A DNA stretch of 64,000 nt from CAWVWD01 sp965662365 (GTDB taxonomy: Bacteria > Bacteroidota > Bacteroidia > Chitinophagales > Saprospiraceae), in assembly GCA_965662365.1 (NCBI GenBank), contig CBFIHR010000003.1:1-64000 (forward strand). Direction: 5' to 3'. The position numbers and the translations under genes were made by a program. Of this stretch, positions 57,396 to 64,000 are shown in pieces; positions within the stretch are counted from its first letter, which is position 1, and the number at the start of each line of letters is the position of its first letter. Below the pieces are notes generated by a model. It did not search any database, was not told the DNA's origin, and saw only the letters and a list, made by a program, of their open reading frames with translations.

Positions 57396-57464
57396 GATTC
57401 GCCGGAAATATCGAGAGCGTCGAAACACAGCAAAAGTCAGCGTTCTCAGCCTTTTCGGCGAATC
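57396..57464. terminator. Long hairpin between convergent genes
   Basis: Arms at 57396-57408 and 57452-57464 pair over 13 bp with one G-U wobble, closing a 43-base interior that can form a further GAGA/TCTC stem. It probably terminates both genes. No strong T-run is present. Confidence 0.6.
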
Positions 57465-57476
57465 AATCAACAAATA

Positions 57477-59042
57477 CTAAAATCTATATTTCAAACCGAT
57501 TTCCATATTAAATAAGTTAGACTTCGTCCGTCCAAAATCTGACTCATGATTATCCGACACTGCCAAAGTCCGAGTCGGCTCAACCATTAATGACCAATTA
57601 TCCTTAAATTCATACGCTAACACAAGGCCTGACATCGAATTGATCGCTCCATTTTTAGACGGTCTTGGTCGTTTTTTTAATCTAAAATCATCTACTTCAA
57701 ACCCTTGCTCTTCAATTTCAAAACTATTGACTTTCAGATCATTTGCAATGACATTATTATAACTCACGCCCGCTTTTATCCCCACCGAAAAATCATTGAT
57801 TTTAAATAATTCGTAGGTCAAACAAACAGGAACAATAACCGAATGTATTTCCGCAGTCGCATCTACTTTTATACCAATATTTTCATCTTGTGTAGTCCCG
57901 TTATCTTTCAATCTCGTCACATCTGCCCCAACACTGTATTCACCATAAGTACTTGAACCTGAGTAATCTATCGTATTACCTGCTTTATTTATTGAAATAT
58001 CTTCCTCTGTCCTTTTATCATATCGTAAAAAATGTCGAGTATTAAAACGATAGGACGCATTCGTATAAATTCCACCGATATTCAATGATAATTTATCCGT
58101 TAAACTATGGCCATATTTCACACCGATTGCTCGCCCCCAACTAGCTCTTTCAATCGGAATCGGTCGAGGAATATTTGGCATTGGCGGCGGTGGATTACCT
58201 GCACTCTGAGGCCGTAATGGTAGAATATTATTCTTCAAAATCGTCGGTGCGACAAACAATGCAAAGCTGTTTTTATTCGTCAACGCTTTATCAAGCAACG
58301 CCTCCTCTATCCTTACCGCTTTATTTAATTCCCAATCTTTTTGATAAAATACAGAAAAAGATTTAATCGCCAACTCGTTCCAATTCATCACGGCTGCTGT
58401 CGGTTGATTGGTTTTAGGTGCTATTTTTCCACTATTTTGTTGTATTTCTTCTCTAATTTCCTGAATTATCGGTATCGTTTCTTTCACGATTGACGTCTGT
58501 TGTTGTCCAATATTTTGAACATCATTTTCAGTTTTTTCAGTTTTTTCAGTTGAATAATGCGGCGTAATATCCACGAAATACGGCGGTCGATTTTTTGACT
58601 TCCTTTCCTTTTTATTTTTAAAAATAATAGCTGCGTCCTCTTTTTGCATTCGCTCAAAATCACGCTTATTCCTATCTTTATTAGGACTTAGATTATTGCT
58701 ACTTGAATGATTTGAATAAAAATCAGGCTGTATATTTTCTGTATTTTGACGAACCTCACCACCCTTCAACGATGAAATATTCCGATTAGATTGCTCTAAC
58801 TGTTCCGTCAAATTTTCCAAAGTTTTTTTGTATTCAAACATTTTATACCCAACAAAAACCAATAATATCAAAGATAAAATAAAGGCAGAAGGCCAAGCAT
58901 AAGCCGACCAGGTAACTCCAGGTTTTGGCGGAATCACAGGCTCGATTCTATCCCACATCTTATCAGAAGGCTGACCGTCAAAGCCCTCTAAATATTTTCT
59001 GAAAAAATCTTCAAAATCGTCGTTATGTAAATCTTTTCCCAA
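57477..59042 (-). CDS. Anti-sigma-like membrane protein with outer-membrane beta-barrel domain
   Basis: A 521-residue protein with an unusual layout. Residues 1-45 are a charged cytoplasmic-type segment (DFEDFFRKYLEGFDGQPSDK), residues 46-67 a single membrane helix (AFILSLILLVFVGYKMFEY), then about 200 low-complexity, coiled-coil and charged residues, and from about 260 a beta-barrel-like domain of alternating strands ending in MEIGLKYRF with terminal Phe. The N-terminal layout with the upstream sigma factor suggests an anti-sigma role; the barrel suggests an outer-membrane end, so the chain could span the periplasm. The only start at the homologous N-terminus is TTG (59042), with a stop five codons upstream. 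It follows the sigma gene by 62 bases. Confidence 0.75.
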   Translation of the reverse strand: MGKDLHNDDFEDFFRKYLEGFDGQPSDKMWDRIEPVIPPKPGVTWSAYAWPSAFILSLILLVFVGYKMFEYKKTLENLTEQLEQSNRNISSLKGGEVRQNTENIQPDFYSNHSSSNNLSPNKDRNKRDFERMQKEDAAIIFKNKKERKSKNRPPYFVDITPHYSTEKTEKTENDVQNIGQQQTSIVKETIPIIQEIREEIQQNSGKIAPKTNQPTAAVMNWNELAIKSFSVFYQKDWELNKAVRIEEALLDKALTNKNSFALFVAPTILKNNILPLRPQSAGNPPPPMPNIPRPIPIERASWGRAIGVKYGHSLTDKLSLNIGGIYTNASYRFNTRHFLRYDKRTEEDISINKAGNTIDYSGSSTYGEYSVGADVTRLKDNGTTQDENIGIKVDATAEIHSVIVPVCLTYELFKINDFSVGIKAGVSYNNVIANDLKVNSFEIEEQGFEVDDFRLKKRPRPSKNGAINSMSGLVLAYEFKDNWSLMVEPTRTLAVSDNHESDFGRTKSNLFNMEIGLKYRF

Positions 59043-59104
59043 ATTCTTAGAATTTTATATTTTCCACAAACCTTTCTGGCTTATTCGATAATTTTTATTA
59101 AAAA

Positions 59105-59644
59105 TCAATTAATCAACACTTTTTCTAAAACACACCGCAACATTTTTTTTGCTCTCGACAATTGTGATTTTGACGTATTCACCGAAATATTCAACTGTGC
59201 TGCAATTTCTTTATGTGAATAACCTTCGACCACGTATAAGTTAAAAACAATACGATAGCCATCCGGTAACTGTTGTACTATTTTCATAATTTCTTTTGCT
59301 CCAATCGTACTTAATACGTCATCATTACTCTGTATTTTTTCTGCAAAATTGTGCTGTTCTACATCTGAAAATAACATTCTTTTTTTGCGAACGTGCATCA
59401 ATGCGGTATTTACAGTAACTCTGCGAACCCAAGCGCCCAACGCATTCGTAGGTTGATACTGATACAAGTCACGATACAATTTCACAAAAGCATCTTGCAT
59501 AATATCTTCTGCCTCCGGGACATCTTTCGCATATCGCATTACAATACTAAAAACCAATTTTTTGAACAGGTCATAAAATTGCCGTTGTGCCATTTTCTCT
59601 CCTTTTTGGCAACCTTTCAGTATTTTGGTTTCGTTTTGCGTCAA
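59105..59644 (-). CDS. ECF-type RNA polymerase sigma factor
   Basis: A 179-residue factor with region 2 (FKKLVFSIVMRYAKDVPEAE, DIMQDAFVKLYRDLYQY), the conserved WVRRVTVNTALMHVRKKR, and region 4 (LPDGYRIVFNLYVVEGYSHK, EIAAQLNISVNTSKSQLSRA). The frame opens at TTG (59642-59644), with a stop two codons upstream. Because residues 5-17 (KILKGCQKGEKMA) fit the normal start of ECF factors, this TTG is likely real; the next ATG would cut into region 2. It lies first in a two-gene unit with the membrane/beta-barrel protein, the usual arrangement for a sigma factor and its regulator. Confidence 0.88.
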   Translation of the reverse strand: MTQNETKILKGCQKGEKMAQRQFYDLFKKLVFSIVMRYAKDVPEAEDIMQDAFVKLYRDLYQYQPTNALGAWVRRVTVNTALMHVRKKRMLFSDVEQHNFAEKIQSNDDVLSTIGAKEIMKIVQQLPDGYRIVFNLYVVEGYSHKEIAAQLNISVNTSKSQLSRAKKMLRCVLEKVLIN

Positions 59645-59869
59645 GCTTTAATTAGTTTAACTTCTTATTTTTTTAGTATTCTTGCTGAGGTAGTGCAAGA
59701 AGTCTGGGAAAGGTTGCATAGAAAATGAAAAATGATATTTCTTTGAATAATTCAATAACCAAAACGTTTCTTCAAAGTATCGAGCGGGATTAATCACGGA
59801 ACATTCCAAAAAAACTGACAAAACAAAATACCACAAACAAACAGTTAAAACTGTTGCAATTACTTATTT

Positions 59870-60715
59870 TTAGTTCAAATGATATCTTACTAATTCACGA
59901 ACAGGATTATGAATCACACGACCAAAATGTAAATTATTTTCTAATAAAACGGCTTCTAAAACTGGTTGAAAATGTACAGCAATTGAGCCTAAAAAATTAA
60001 TCGGTAGATTTTCAATATTGTCGTATTTTAGAACCATTGCATCAAGGAAATCTTGAAATCCGTTTTTTACAAATTGCCAAACAAAGGGATGCTCCAAATG
60101 TTCGCTTAAAAACTTAGTGTAACTCGCCAAATACCGGTTTGGTGCAGATTTTTTATAAACATTTAGCAGCATATCATCACGAGTAAGTTGGTACTTTTTG
60201 GCGAAAGCCAACTCTAAATCCTCCGGTAATTCTCTGTAAAAATACGCTCGAACTAACTGCTTCCCTAAATAGCCACCGCTGCCTTCATCGCCTAACATAA
60301 AACCAACCGATGGAATATTATCCGTAATAAATTGACCATCATACAAACAAGAGTTCGCACCTGTTCCCAGGATACACGCTACGCCCGAGGAGTGACCGCA
60401 CAAAGCTCTGGCAGCTCCTAACAAATCGTGATTGACTTCAATCTCAGCTTTTTCAAATACATTTTCTAAGGCTAATTGAATAATCGTCACTGTTCGAGGA
60501 GTCGAACAACCTGTACCATAAAAAGAGATTTTCGAAATATCGTTTGTCAAAACAGGGAGTTGAGGAATGAGAATTTCCTTCAAATCATCAATCATTTCAT
60601 CAGTCGTTATATATTGCGGACTATATCCAATTGTTTCTAATGGAATAATTGTACTTTCGCTTTTTATAAGTCGCCAAGCTGTTTTTGTCGAGCCGCTATC
60701 TGCAATTAGGTGCAT
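59870..60715 (-). CDS. BadF/BadG-family kinase, N-acetylglucosamine-kinase-like
   Basis: A 281-residue ASKHA-fold ATPase. Phosphate-1 motif is ADSGSTKTAWRL, phosphate-2 is LGTGANSCLYDG, and GDEGSGGYLG follows as in N-acetylglucosamine kinases of eukaryotic NAGK type. Substrate is probably an amino sugar phosphorylated in the cytoplasm for recycling; BadF-type ATPases are related, so this stays an inference. A stem-closed, GC-rich element sits just upstream of the start codon (60730-60809), and a TATCTTTG box lies further up, which suggests control in the leader. Confidence 0.85.
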   Translation of the reverse strand: MHLIADSGSTKTAWRLIKSESTIIPLETIGYSPQYITTDEMIDDLKEILIPQLPVLTNDISKISFYGTGCSTPRTVTIIQLALENVFEKAEIEVNHDLLGAARALCGHSSGVACILGTGANSCLYDGQFITDNIPSVGFMLGDEGSGGYLGKQLVRAYFYRELPEDLELAFAKKYQLTRDDMLLNVYKKSAPNRYLASYTKFLSEHLEHPFVWQFVKNGFQDFLDAMVLKYDNIENLPINFLGSIAVHFQPVLEAVLLENNLHFGRVIHNPVRELVRYHLN

Positions 60716-60729
60716 TTTTTATAAATTAC

Positions 60730-60809
60730 TGAACTGTCCGTCCCGTTGCGTCCCGACTCTCGGGTGTACCTCGGTGATTTTGTTGCCGTATTGTTCATAA
60801 GACAGTTCA
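60730..60809 (-). promoter_or_regulatory. Structured leader element before the sugar kinase
   Basis: TGAACTGTC (60730-60738) and GACAGTTCA (60801-60809) are exact reverse complements that close 62 bases. Inside lie CCCGA-CTC-TCGGG (60752-60764) and a doubled GTCCCG. The element is GC-rich in AT-rich surroundings and ends 14 bases before the kinase ATG on the minus strand. A riboswitch, a protein-binding leader or a small dispersed repeat are all possible. I recognise no known riboswitch class. Confidence 0.5.
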
Positions 60810-60928
60810 ATTGTAAAGGACTAATTTTTTCGAATATCTTACGACTGTTTTTGATTTTTTTAATACCTAAATACAGTCGTTTTACATACGAAAAATTTAA
60901 AATGTCCAGTAATATAATCGATTAAATA

Positions 60929-60936
60929 CAAAGATA
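60929..60936 (-). promoter_or_regulatory. -7 box of the sugar kinase gene
   Basis: TATCTTTG on the minus strand, the same -7 sequence as the rpmI promoter, lies 213 bases before the start codon. No -33 TTG is visible. If used, the transcript leader carries the structured element at 60730-60809. The rest of 60716-61148 is AT-rich without a gene. Confidence 0.45.
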
Positions 60937-61148
60937 AGTAACTATTTGATAGTTAACTATTCGGATGGGAATGTTGTCCGAATAATTGTTAAATTATTTA
61001 GATACTCAACAAATCATTGTGATTCTTTATAGTTTATTAATAATTATTAGCAATAGTTTATGTAAATTCGTCAAAAACAATTTAGCAAATTAATAGTTCA
61101 ATAATCATTACTAAATCGTTAATACTTCATACTTAATATTTTATAGAA

Positions 61149-62762
61149 ATGAGTGATTACAAAAAGCCTGATCCGATGAAAAGGTTAAATATATGGTTGC
61201 CGTTATTGTTATCTTTCATCTTAGTGGTTGGAATGTTACTAGGTTTCAAACTGCAAGATGGTGACGCACAAACACGAAATTTGGGTGGAAAACCCGGGGC
61301 AATCGAAGAATTATTGCGATTGGTAGAATCGAAATATGTCGATGAAACAAATCGAGAGGAATTAGTCGAAACGGCCATTAATAACATCTTAAAAGAACTC
61401 GATCCACATTCAAGTTATATTCCTGCAGCACGCTTACAAGCCGTGAATGAGGAATTGGACGGAAAATTTGAAGGTGTTGGGATTCAATTTACCCTTCTGA
61501 ATGATACCATTTTTGTAGTAACTCCGATTTCGGGTGGTCCTGCGGATAAGTTAGGCGTTTTGGCAGGCGATAAGATTGTAATGATTGAGGATTCGGCGGT
61601 CACTGGCATTGACCTCACAACGGACGATGTGATTGATAAACTCAAAGGCGAAAAAGGCTCAAAAGTAAAAATTGGAATTCAGCGTGGAAAAAGTAAGAAA
61701 ATCATCAATTACACGATTACTCGGGATGTCATTCCGTTGTACAGTGTTGATGCGGCATATATGTTAAATGAAGCAACAGGCTACATCAAAGTGAATCGCT
61801 TTAGCGGAACAACGCATGAAGAATTTATGACGGCATTAGAAAAAATGGTCAATAATGGCCTACAAAATTTAGTGATTGATTTGCGTGGTAATCCTGGCGG
61901 TTACTTAACGGCTGCGACGAAAATGCTCGACCAATTATTTGAAGAACGCAAACTATTAGTTTATACCGAAGGTCGGACTTATGCTCGTAATAATTATAAA
62001 TCAACGGGTCGTCAATTATTTCCGCTGGACAAAGTGGCTGTTTTAATTGATGAAGGTTCAGCCTCTGCGAGTGAAATTTTAGCTGGTGCTGTTCAAGATC
62101 ATGATAGAGGAGCGATTATCGGTCGCCGTTCGTTCGGAAAAGGCCTGGTACAAGAGCAATACAATTTGAGTGATGGTTCGGCTTTGCGGCTGACCGTAGC
62201 GAGGTATTATACGCCTTCGGGTCGCTCGATTCAGAAATCGTATGACGACATGGACGCTTATGGTGAAGAAGCATACAACCGTTTTAAAAATGGTGAACTG
62301 GTGAATCAAGATAGTGTCAGTGTTGCAGATACAACGAAATTTTATACAGCAGAAGGGCGAGTTGTTTATGGCGGTGGCGGCATTATGCCGGATGTATTTA
62401 TCCCGATTGACACAACTTTGTATGCGAATAGCTTTTACACAACCGCTTTGCAATACGTTCCTCAATTTGTCTATTCTGAATATACGGCTTTAGAAAAGGA
62501 TTTAAAAAAGCATAAAACAGTTCAGGTTTTTAACAATCAATTTGAAGTAACCGATGCTCTGTTTAATAAATATGTCCGGTACATTAAAGCAGAGGAAGGT
62601 AATTTGAAAATCAATGCCACCGAATTGGCGAAAGCTAAGAAGAGCTTAAAACAACGTATAAAAGCGTATTTTGCACGTCAAATTTTTCAGGATAATGGCT
62701 ATTTTTATATTATGAATCAAGAAGATAAAATGATTGATGCAGCCTTGAAATCTATGGAATAA
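61149..62762 (+). CDS. S41 C-terminal processing protease (CtpA-like)
   Basis: A 537-residue protease. One N-terminal membrane segment (LNIWLPLLLSFILVVGMLLG) serves as signal anchor. A PDZ domain follows (about residues 100-190; GVGIQFTLLNDTIFVVTPISG and GGPADKLGVLAGDKI), then the S41 domain with LVIDLRGNPGGYLTAA, the serine in GSASASEILAGA and the lysine in FGKGLVQEQ. Such enzymes trim protein C-termini in the periplasm. A long C-terminal extension (about 130 residues) of the kind found in Bacteroidota homologues follows. The terminator at 62795 closes the unit. Confidence 0.93.
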   Translation: MSDYKKPDPMKRLNIWLPLLLSFILVVGMLLGFKLQDGDAQTRNLGGKPGAIEELLRLVESKYVDETNREELVETAINNILKELDPHSSYIPAARLQAVNEELDGKFEGVGIQFTLLNDTIFVVTPISGGPADKLGVLAGDKIVMIEDSAVTGIDLTTDDVIDKLKGEKGSKVKIGIQRGKSKKIINYTITRDVIPLYSVDAAYMLNEATGYIKVNRFSGTTHEEFMTALEKMVNNGLQNLVIDLRGNPGGYLTAATKMLDQLFEERKLLVYTEGRTYARNNYKSTGRQLFPLDKVAVLIDEGSASASEILAGAVQDHDRGAIIGRRSFGKGLVQEQYNLSDGSALRLTVARYYTPSGRSIQKSYDDMDAYGEEAYNRFKNGELVNQDSVSVADTTKFYTAEGRVVYGGGGIMPDVFIPIDTTLYANSFYTTALQYVPQFVYSEYTALEKDLKKHKTVQVFNNQFEVTDALFNKYVRYIKAEEGNLKINATELAKAKKSLKQRIKAYFARQIFQDNGYFYIMNQEDKMIDAALKSME

Positions 62763-62794
62763 GACGGTTGACGGTCGCTGACAGTAAAATAAAG

Positions 62795-62830
62795 ACGCAC
62801 AATACTTCCTCGGAAATATTGTGCGTTTTC
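62795..62830 (+). terminator. Terminator after the S41 protease
   Basis: ACGCACAATA (62795-62804) pairs with TATTGTGCGT (62817-62826), with an inner TTCC/GGAA, followed by TTTTC. Confidence 0.8.
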
Positions 62831-62961
62831 TGTTAAGGGAATAGAATGAACGTTCTCGATAGCTTTTATATCCTTTTGTATCCGCAACGAGGAGTAAAAG
62901 GAGACCTAATGTGATTAGAGATTTTTTATAAATGATCGAAAATTGAAAAAATTAAAATTAA

Positions 62962-62993
62962 TTGCTAAAGTTAGAAATAAAAACTTATCTTTG
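62962..62993 (+). promoter_or_regulatory. Promoter of rpmI-rplT
   Basis: TTG (62962-62964), a 21-base spacer and TATCTTTG (62986-62993) match the consensus. The rpmI start codon lies 30 bases downstream of the -7 box. Confidence 0.75.
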
Positions 62994-63023
62994 CAGCCGT
63001 TTTATTTTTAAAATTATAGGATT

Positions 63024-63218
63024 ATGCCTAAGATGAAAACTAACTCCAGTGCTAAGAAACGTTTCAAAGTAACGGGTTCTGGAAAAATTAAACGTAATCA
63101 TGCTTTTGCGCGTCACCAAATGCGTACAAAGACAAAGAAGGCAAAGTTAAGACTACGTCACTCAGCGATCGTTAAAAAATGCGATGAAGGTTTAGTGAAG
63201 GACTTACTTTGTATGTAA
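63024..63218 (+). CDS. rpmI: Ribosomal protein bL35
   Basis: A 64-residue, very basic protein. The family pattern PKMKTNSSAKKRFKVTGSGK, then the RRNHAFARHQM-like segment (here KRNHAFARHQM) and LRLRHSAIVKK, is clear. It is part of the large subunit. The gene is directly behind its own promoter and 33 bases before rplT. The usual upstream infC is not in the adjacent position. Confidence 0.97.
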   Translation: MPKMKTNSSAKKRFKVTGSGKIKRNHAFARHQMRTKTKKAKLRLRHSAIVKKCDEGLVKDLLCM

Positions 63219-63251
63219 AATTTATTTTTTATCAATTAAAATTTGTGAACA

Positions 63252-63596
63252 ATGCCACGTTCCGTTAATTCAGTTGCGTCACGTAAAAGACGTAAAAAAA
63301 TCATGAAGCAAGCGAAAGGCTACTTCGGTGCTCGTTCAAAAGTTTATACTGTTGCAAAGAACGCTGTAGAAAAAGCCTTGGGTTATGCTTATCGTGACCG
63401 TAAAGCTAAAAAGCGCACTTTCCGCCGCTTATGGATCACACGTATTAACGCAGCGGCAAGACAAGAAGGTTTGTCTTACTCTGTATTCATCCATAAGTTA
63501 AAGCAAAATGACGTCGAATTGAACCGTAAGGTTTTAGCCGATTTGGCTATGAACAACCCAGATGGCTTCAAAGCTGTTGTGGATAAGGTAAAATAA
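63252..63596 (+). CDS. rplT: Ribosomal protein bL20
   Basis: A 114-residue basic protein: PRSVNSVASRKRRKKIMKQA, GYFGARSKVYTVAKNAVEKA, YAYRDRKAKKRTFRRLWITR and INAAARQEGLSYSVFIHKLK are the typical family blocks. It nucleates assembly of the large subunit on 23S rRNA. It is followed by a hairpin terminator. Confidence 0.98.
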   Translation: MPRSVNSVASRKRRKKIMKQAKGYFGARSKVYTVAKNAVEKALGYAYRDRKAKKRTFRRLWITRINAAARQEGLSYSVFIHKLKQNDVELNRKVLADLAMNNPDGFKAVVDKVK

Positions 63597-63626
63597 GATG
63601 TTTCGATATAGTCGGAAAGATTTTTA

Positions 63627-63654
63627 GAAAGGGAAGCCAAACGGCTTCCCTTTC
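63627..63654 (+). terminator. Terminator of rpmI-rplT
   Basis: GAAAGGGAAGCC (63627-63638) and GGCTTCCCTTTC (63643-63654) form a perfect 12-bp stem with loop AAAC. The T-run is weak (cgtcgtttt). Confidence 0.8.
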
Positions 63655-63909
63655 GTCGTTTTATGTCATAAGTTTGGGCTGTTCAATTGTATCGTATGAA
63701 TATTTATATAGCTCGATATTTTCAAAATACCCTCCAACTTTTATCAACTTCCATTGTTTAGTGAGGAGAATCAATCAAAAATACCAAAATACTTTTTTGC
63801 GAGGTATCGAGAAGGAAATCATCATTCAATTCGTTCTCAAAAAAATCAAACCGTATCGAATGATGCTGTTCAGATATACTTCCTTACTTATTCGCCATAA
63901 ACTTGCTCA

Positions 63910-64000
63910 ATGGAAAATAGAACAACACAACTCACGCAAATTCGCCCGATGCTGGATTTAGCGGAAGCGACAACCGAAATAGAACAATTTCAAAACGGTA
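63910..64000 (+). CDS. Start of a protein cut by the window edge
   Basis: ATG at 63910 opens a frame that runs to the end of the window: 30 codons reading MENRTTQLTQIRPMLDLAEA, followed by TTEIEQFQNG. The RPxLxLxEA...ExFQN pattern resembles short Bacteroidota proteins usually annotated as glyoxalase-like, but only 30 residues are visible, so I do not name it. A longer overlapping frame (63674-63961) in another phase is less protein-like. Confidence 0.55.
   Translation, partial: MENRTTQLTQIRPMLDLAEATTEIEQFQNG

Noticed and set aside
63674..63961. 95-codon open frame after rplT
   Set aside because: Overlaps the more protein-like partial frame that starts at 63910, and its composition looks random.

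Overview
The window is AT-rich and looks like a chromosomal piece from a Bacteroidota bacterium. The grounds are: promoters of the TTTG / TAnnTTTG type, weak Shine-Dalgarno sequences, many proteins carrying type IX secretion (T9SS) C-terminal sorting domains, SprB-type adhesin repeats, a TonB-dependent receptor with a carboxypeptidase-regulatory-like N-terminal domain, and carotenoid genes of the CrtD/CruF type used for monocyclic carotenoids such as saproxanthin or myxol. A marine Saprospiria- or Flavobacteriia-like organism fits. I cannot place it more precisely from the sequence alone.

Layout. 0-8 kb: carotenoid genes (a CrtI-like desaturase divergent from a CrtD-like desaturase plus CruF), a rhodanese lipoprotein and an ABC exporter. 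8-19 kb: a secreted cysteine-rich T9SS protein with a dockerin-like pair, a LuxC-type acyl-CoA reductase divergent from an FeS photolyase, two glycosyltransferases, and a ggt-csaA pair. 19-25 kb: an SGNH lipoprotein, a TonB receptor followed by an esterase-fold T9SS protein that lacks the nucleophile serine, and a tRNA with anticodon CAT. 25.3-26.4 kb: about 1 kb without a gene, holding a minus-strand promoter and two hairpins. 26-45 kb: two giant surface proteins (2410 and 2603 aa) with 20 and 8 SprB repeats, flanking a membrane-anchored propeller/Y_Y_Y/LuxR-HTH regulator. 45-57 kb: an ECF sigma factor with a twin palindromic operator candidate, a metal-chelate-binding-like protein, a subtilase, a second cysteine-rich T9SS protein, an M4 metalloprotease with a C2-like insertion and four CUB domains, and a GH13 amylase lipoprotein. 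57-64 kb: an ECF sigma factor with a membrane/beta-barrel partner, a BadF-type sugar kinase behind a structured leader, a CtpA-type S41 protease, rpmI-rplT, and the start of one more gene.

How the genes fit together. Seven T9SS cargo proteins lie in 64 kb (four of sorting type A with enzymatic or cysteine-rich domains, one esterase-like, two giant type B adhesins), but no T9SS core component is present. The window therefore looks like a surface and secretome region. Most transcription units are short and closed by clear hairpin terminators.

The least ordinary items are the structured leader at 60730-60809, the possible structured RNA at 25700-25940, the twin GTGTC-N5-TACAC sites over the sigma-factor promoter, the adhesin-regulator-adhesin island, and the sigma/beta-barrel pair in which both genes appear to start at TTG.
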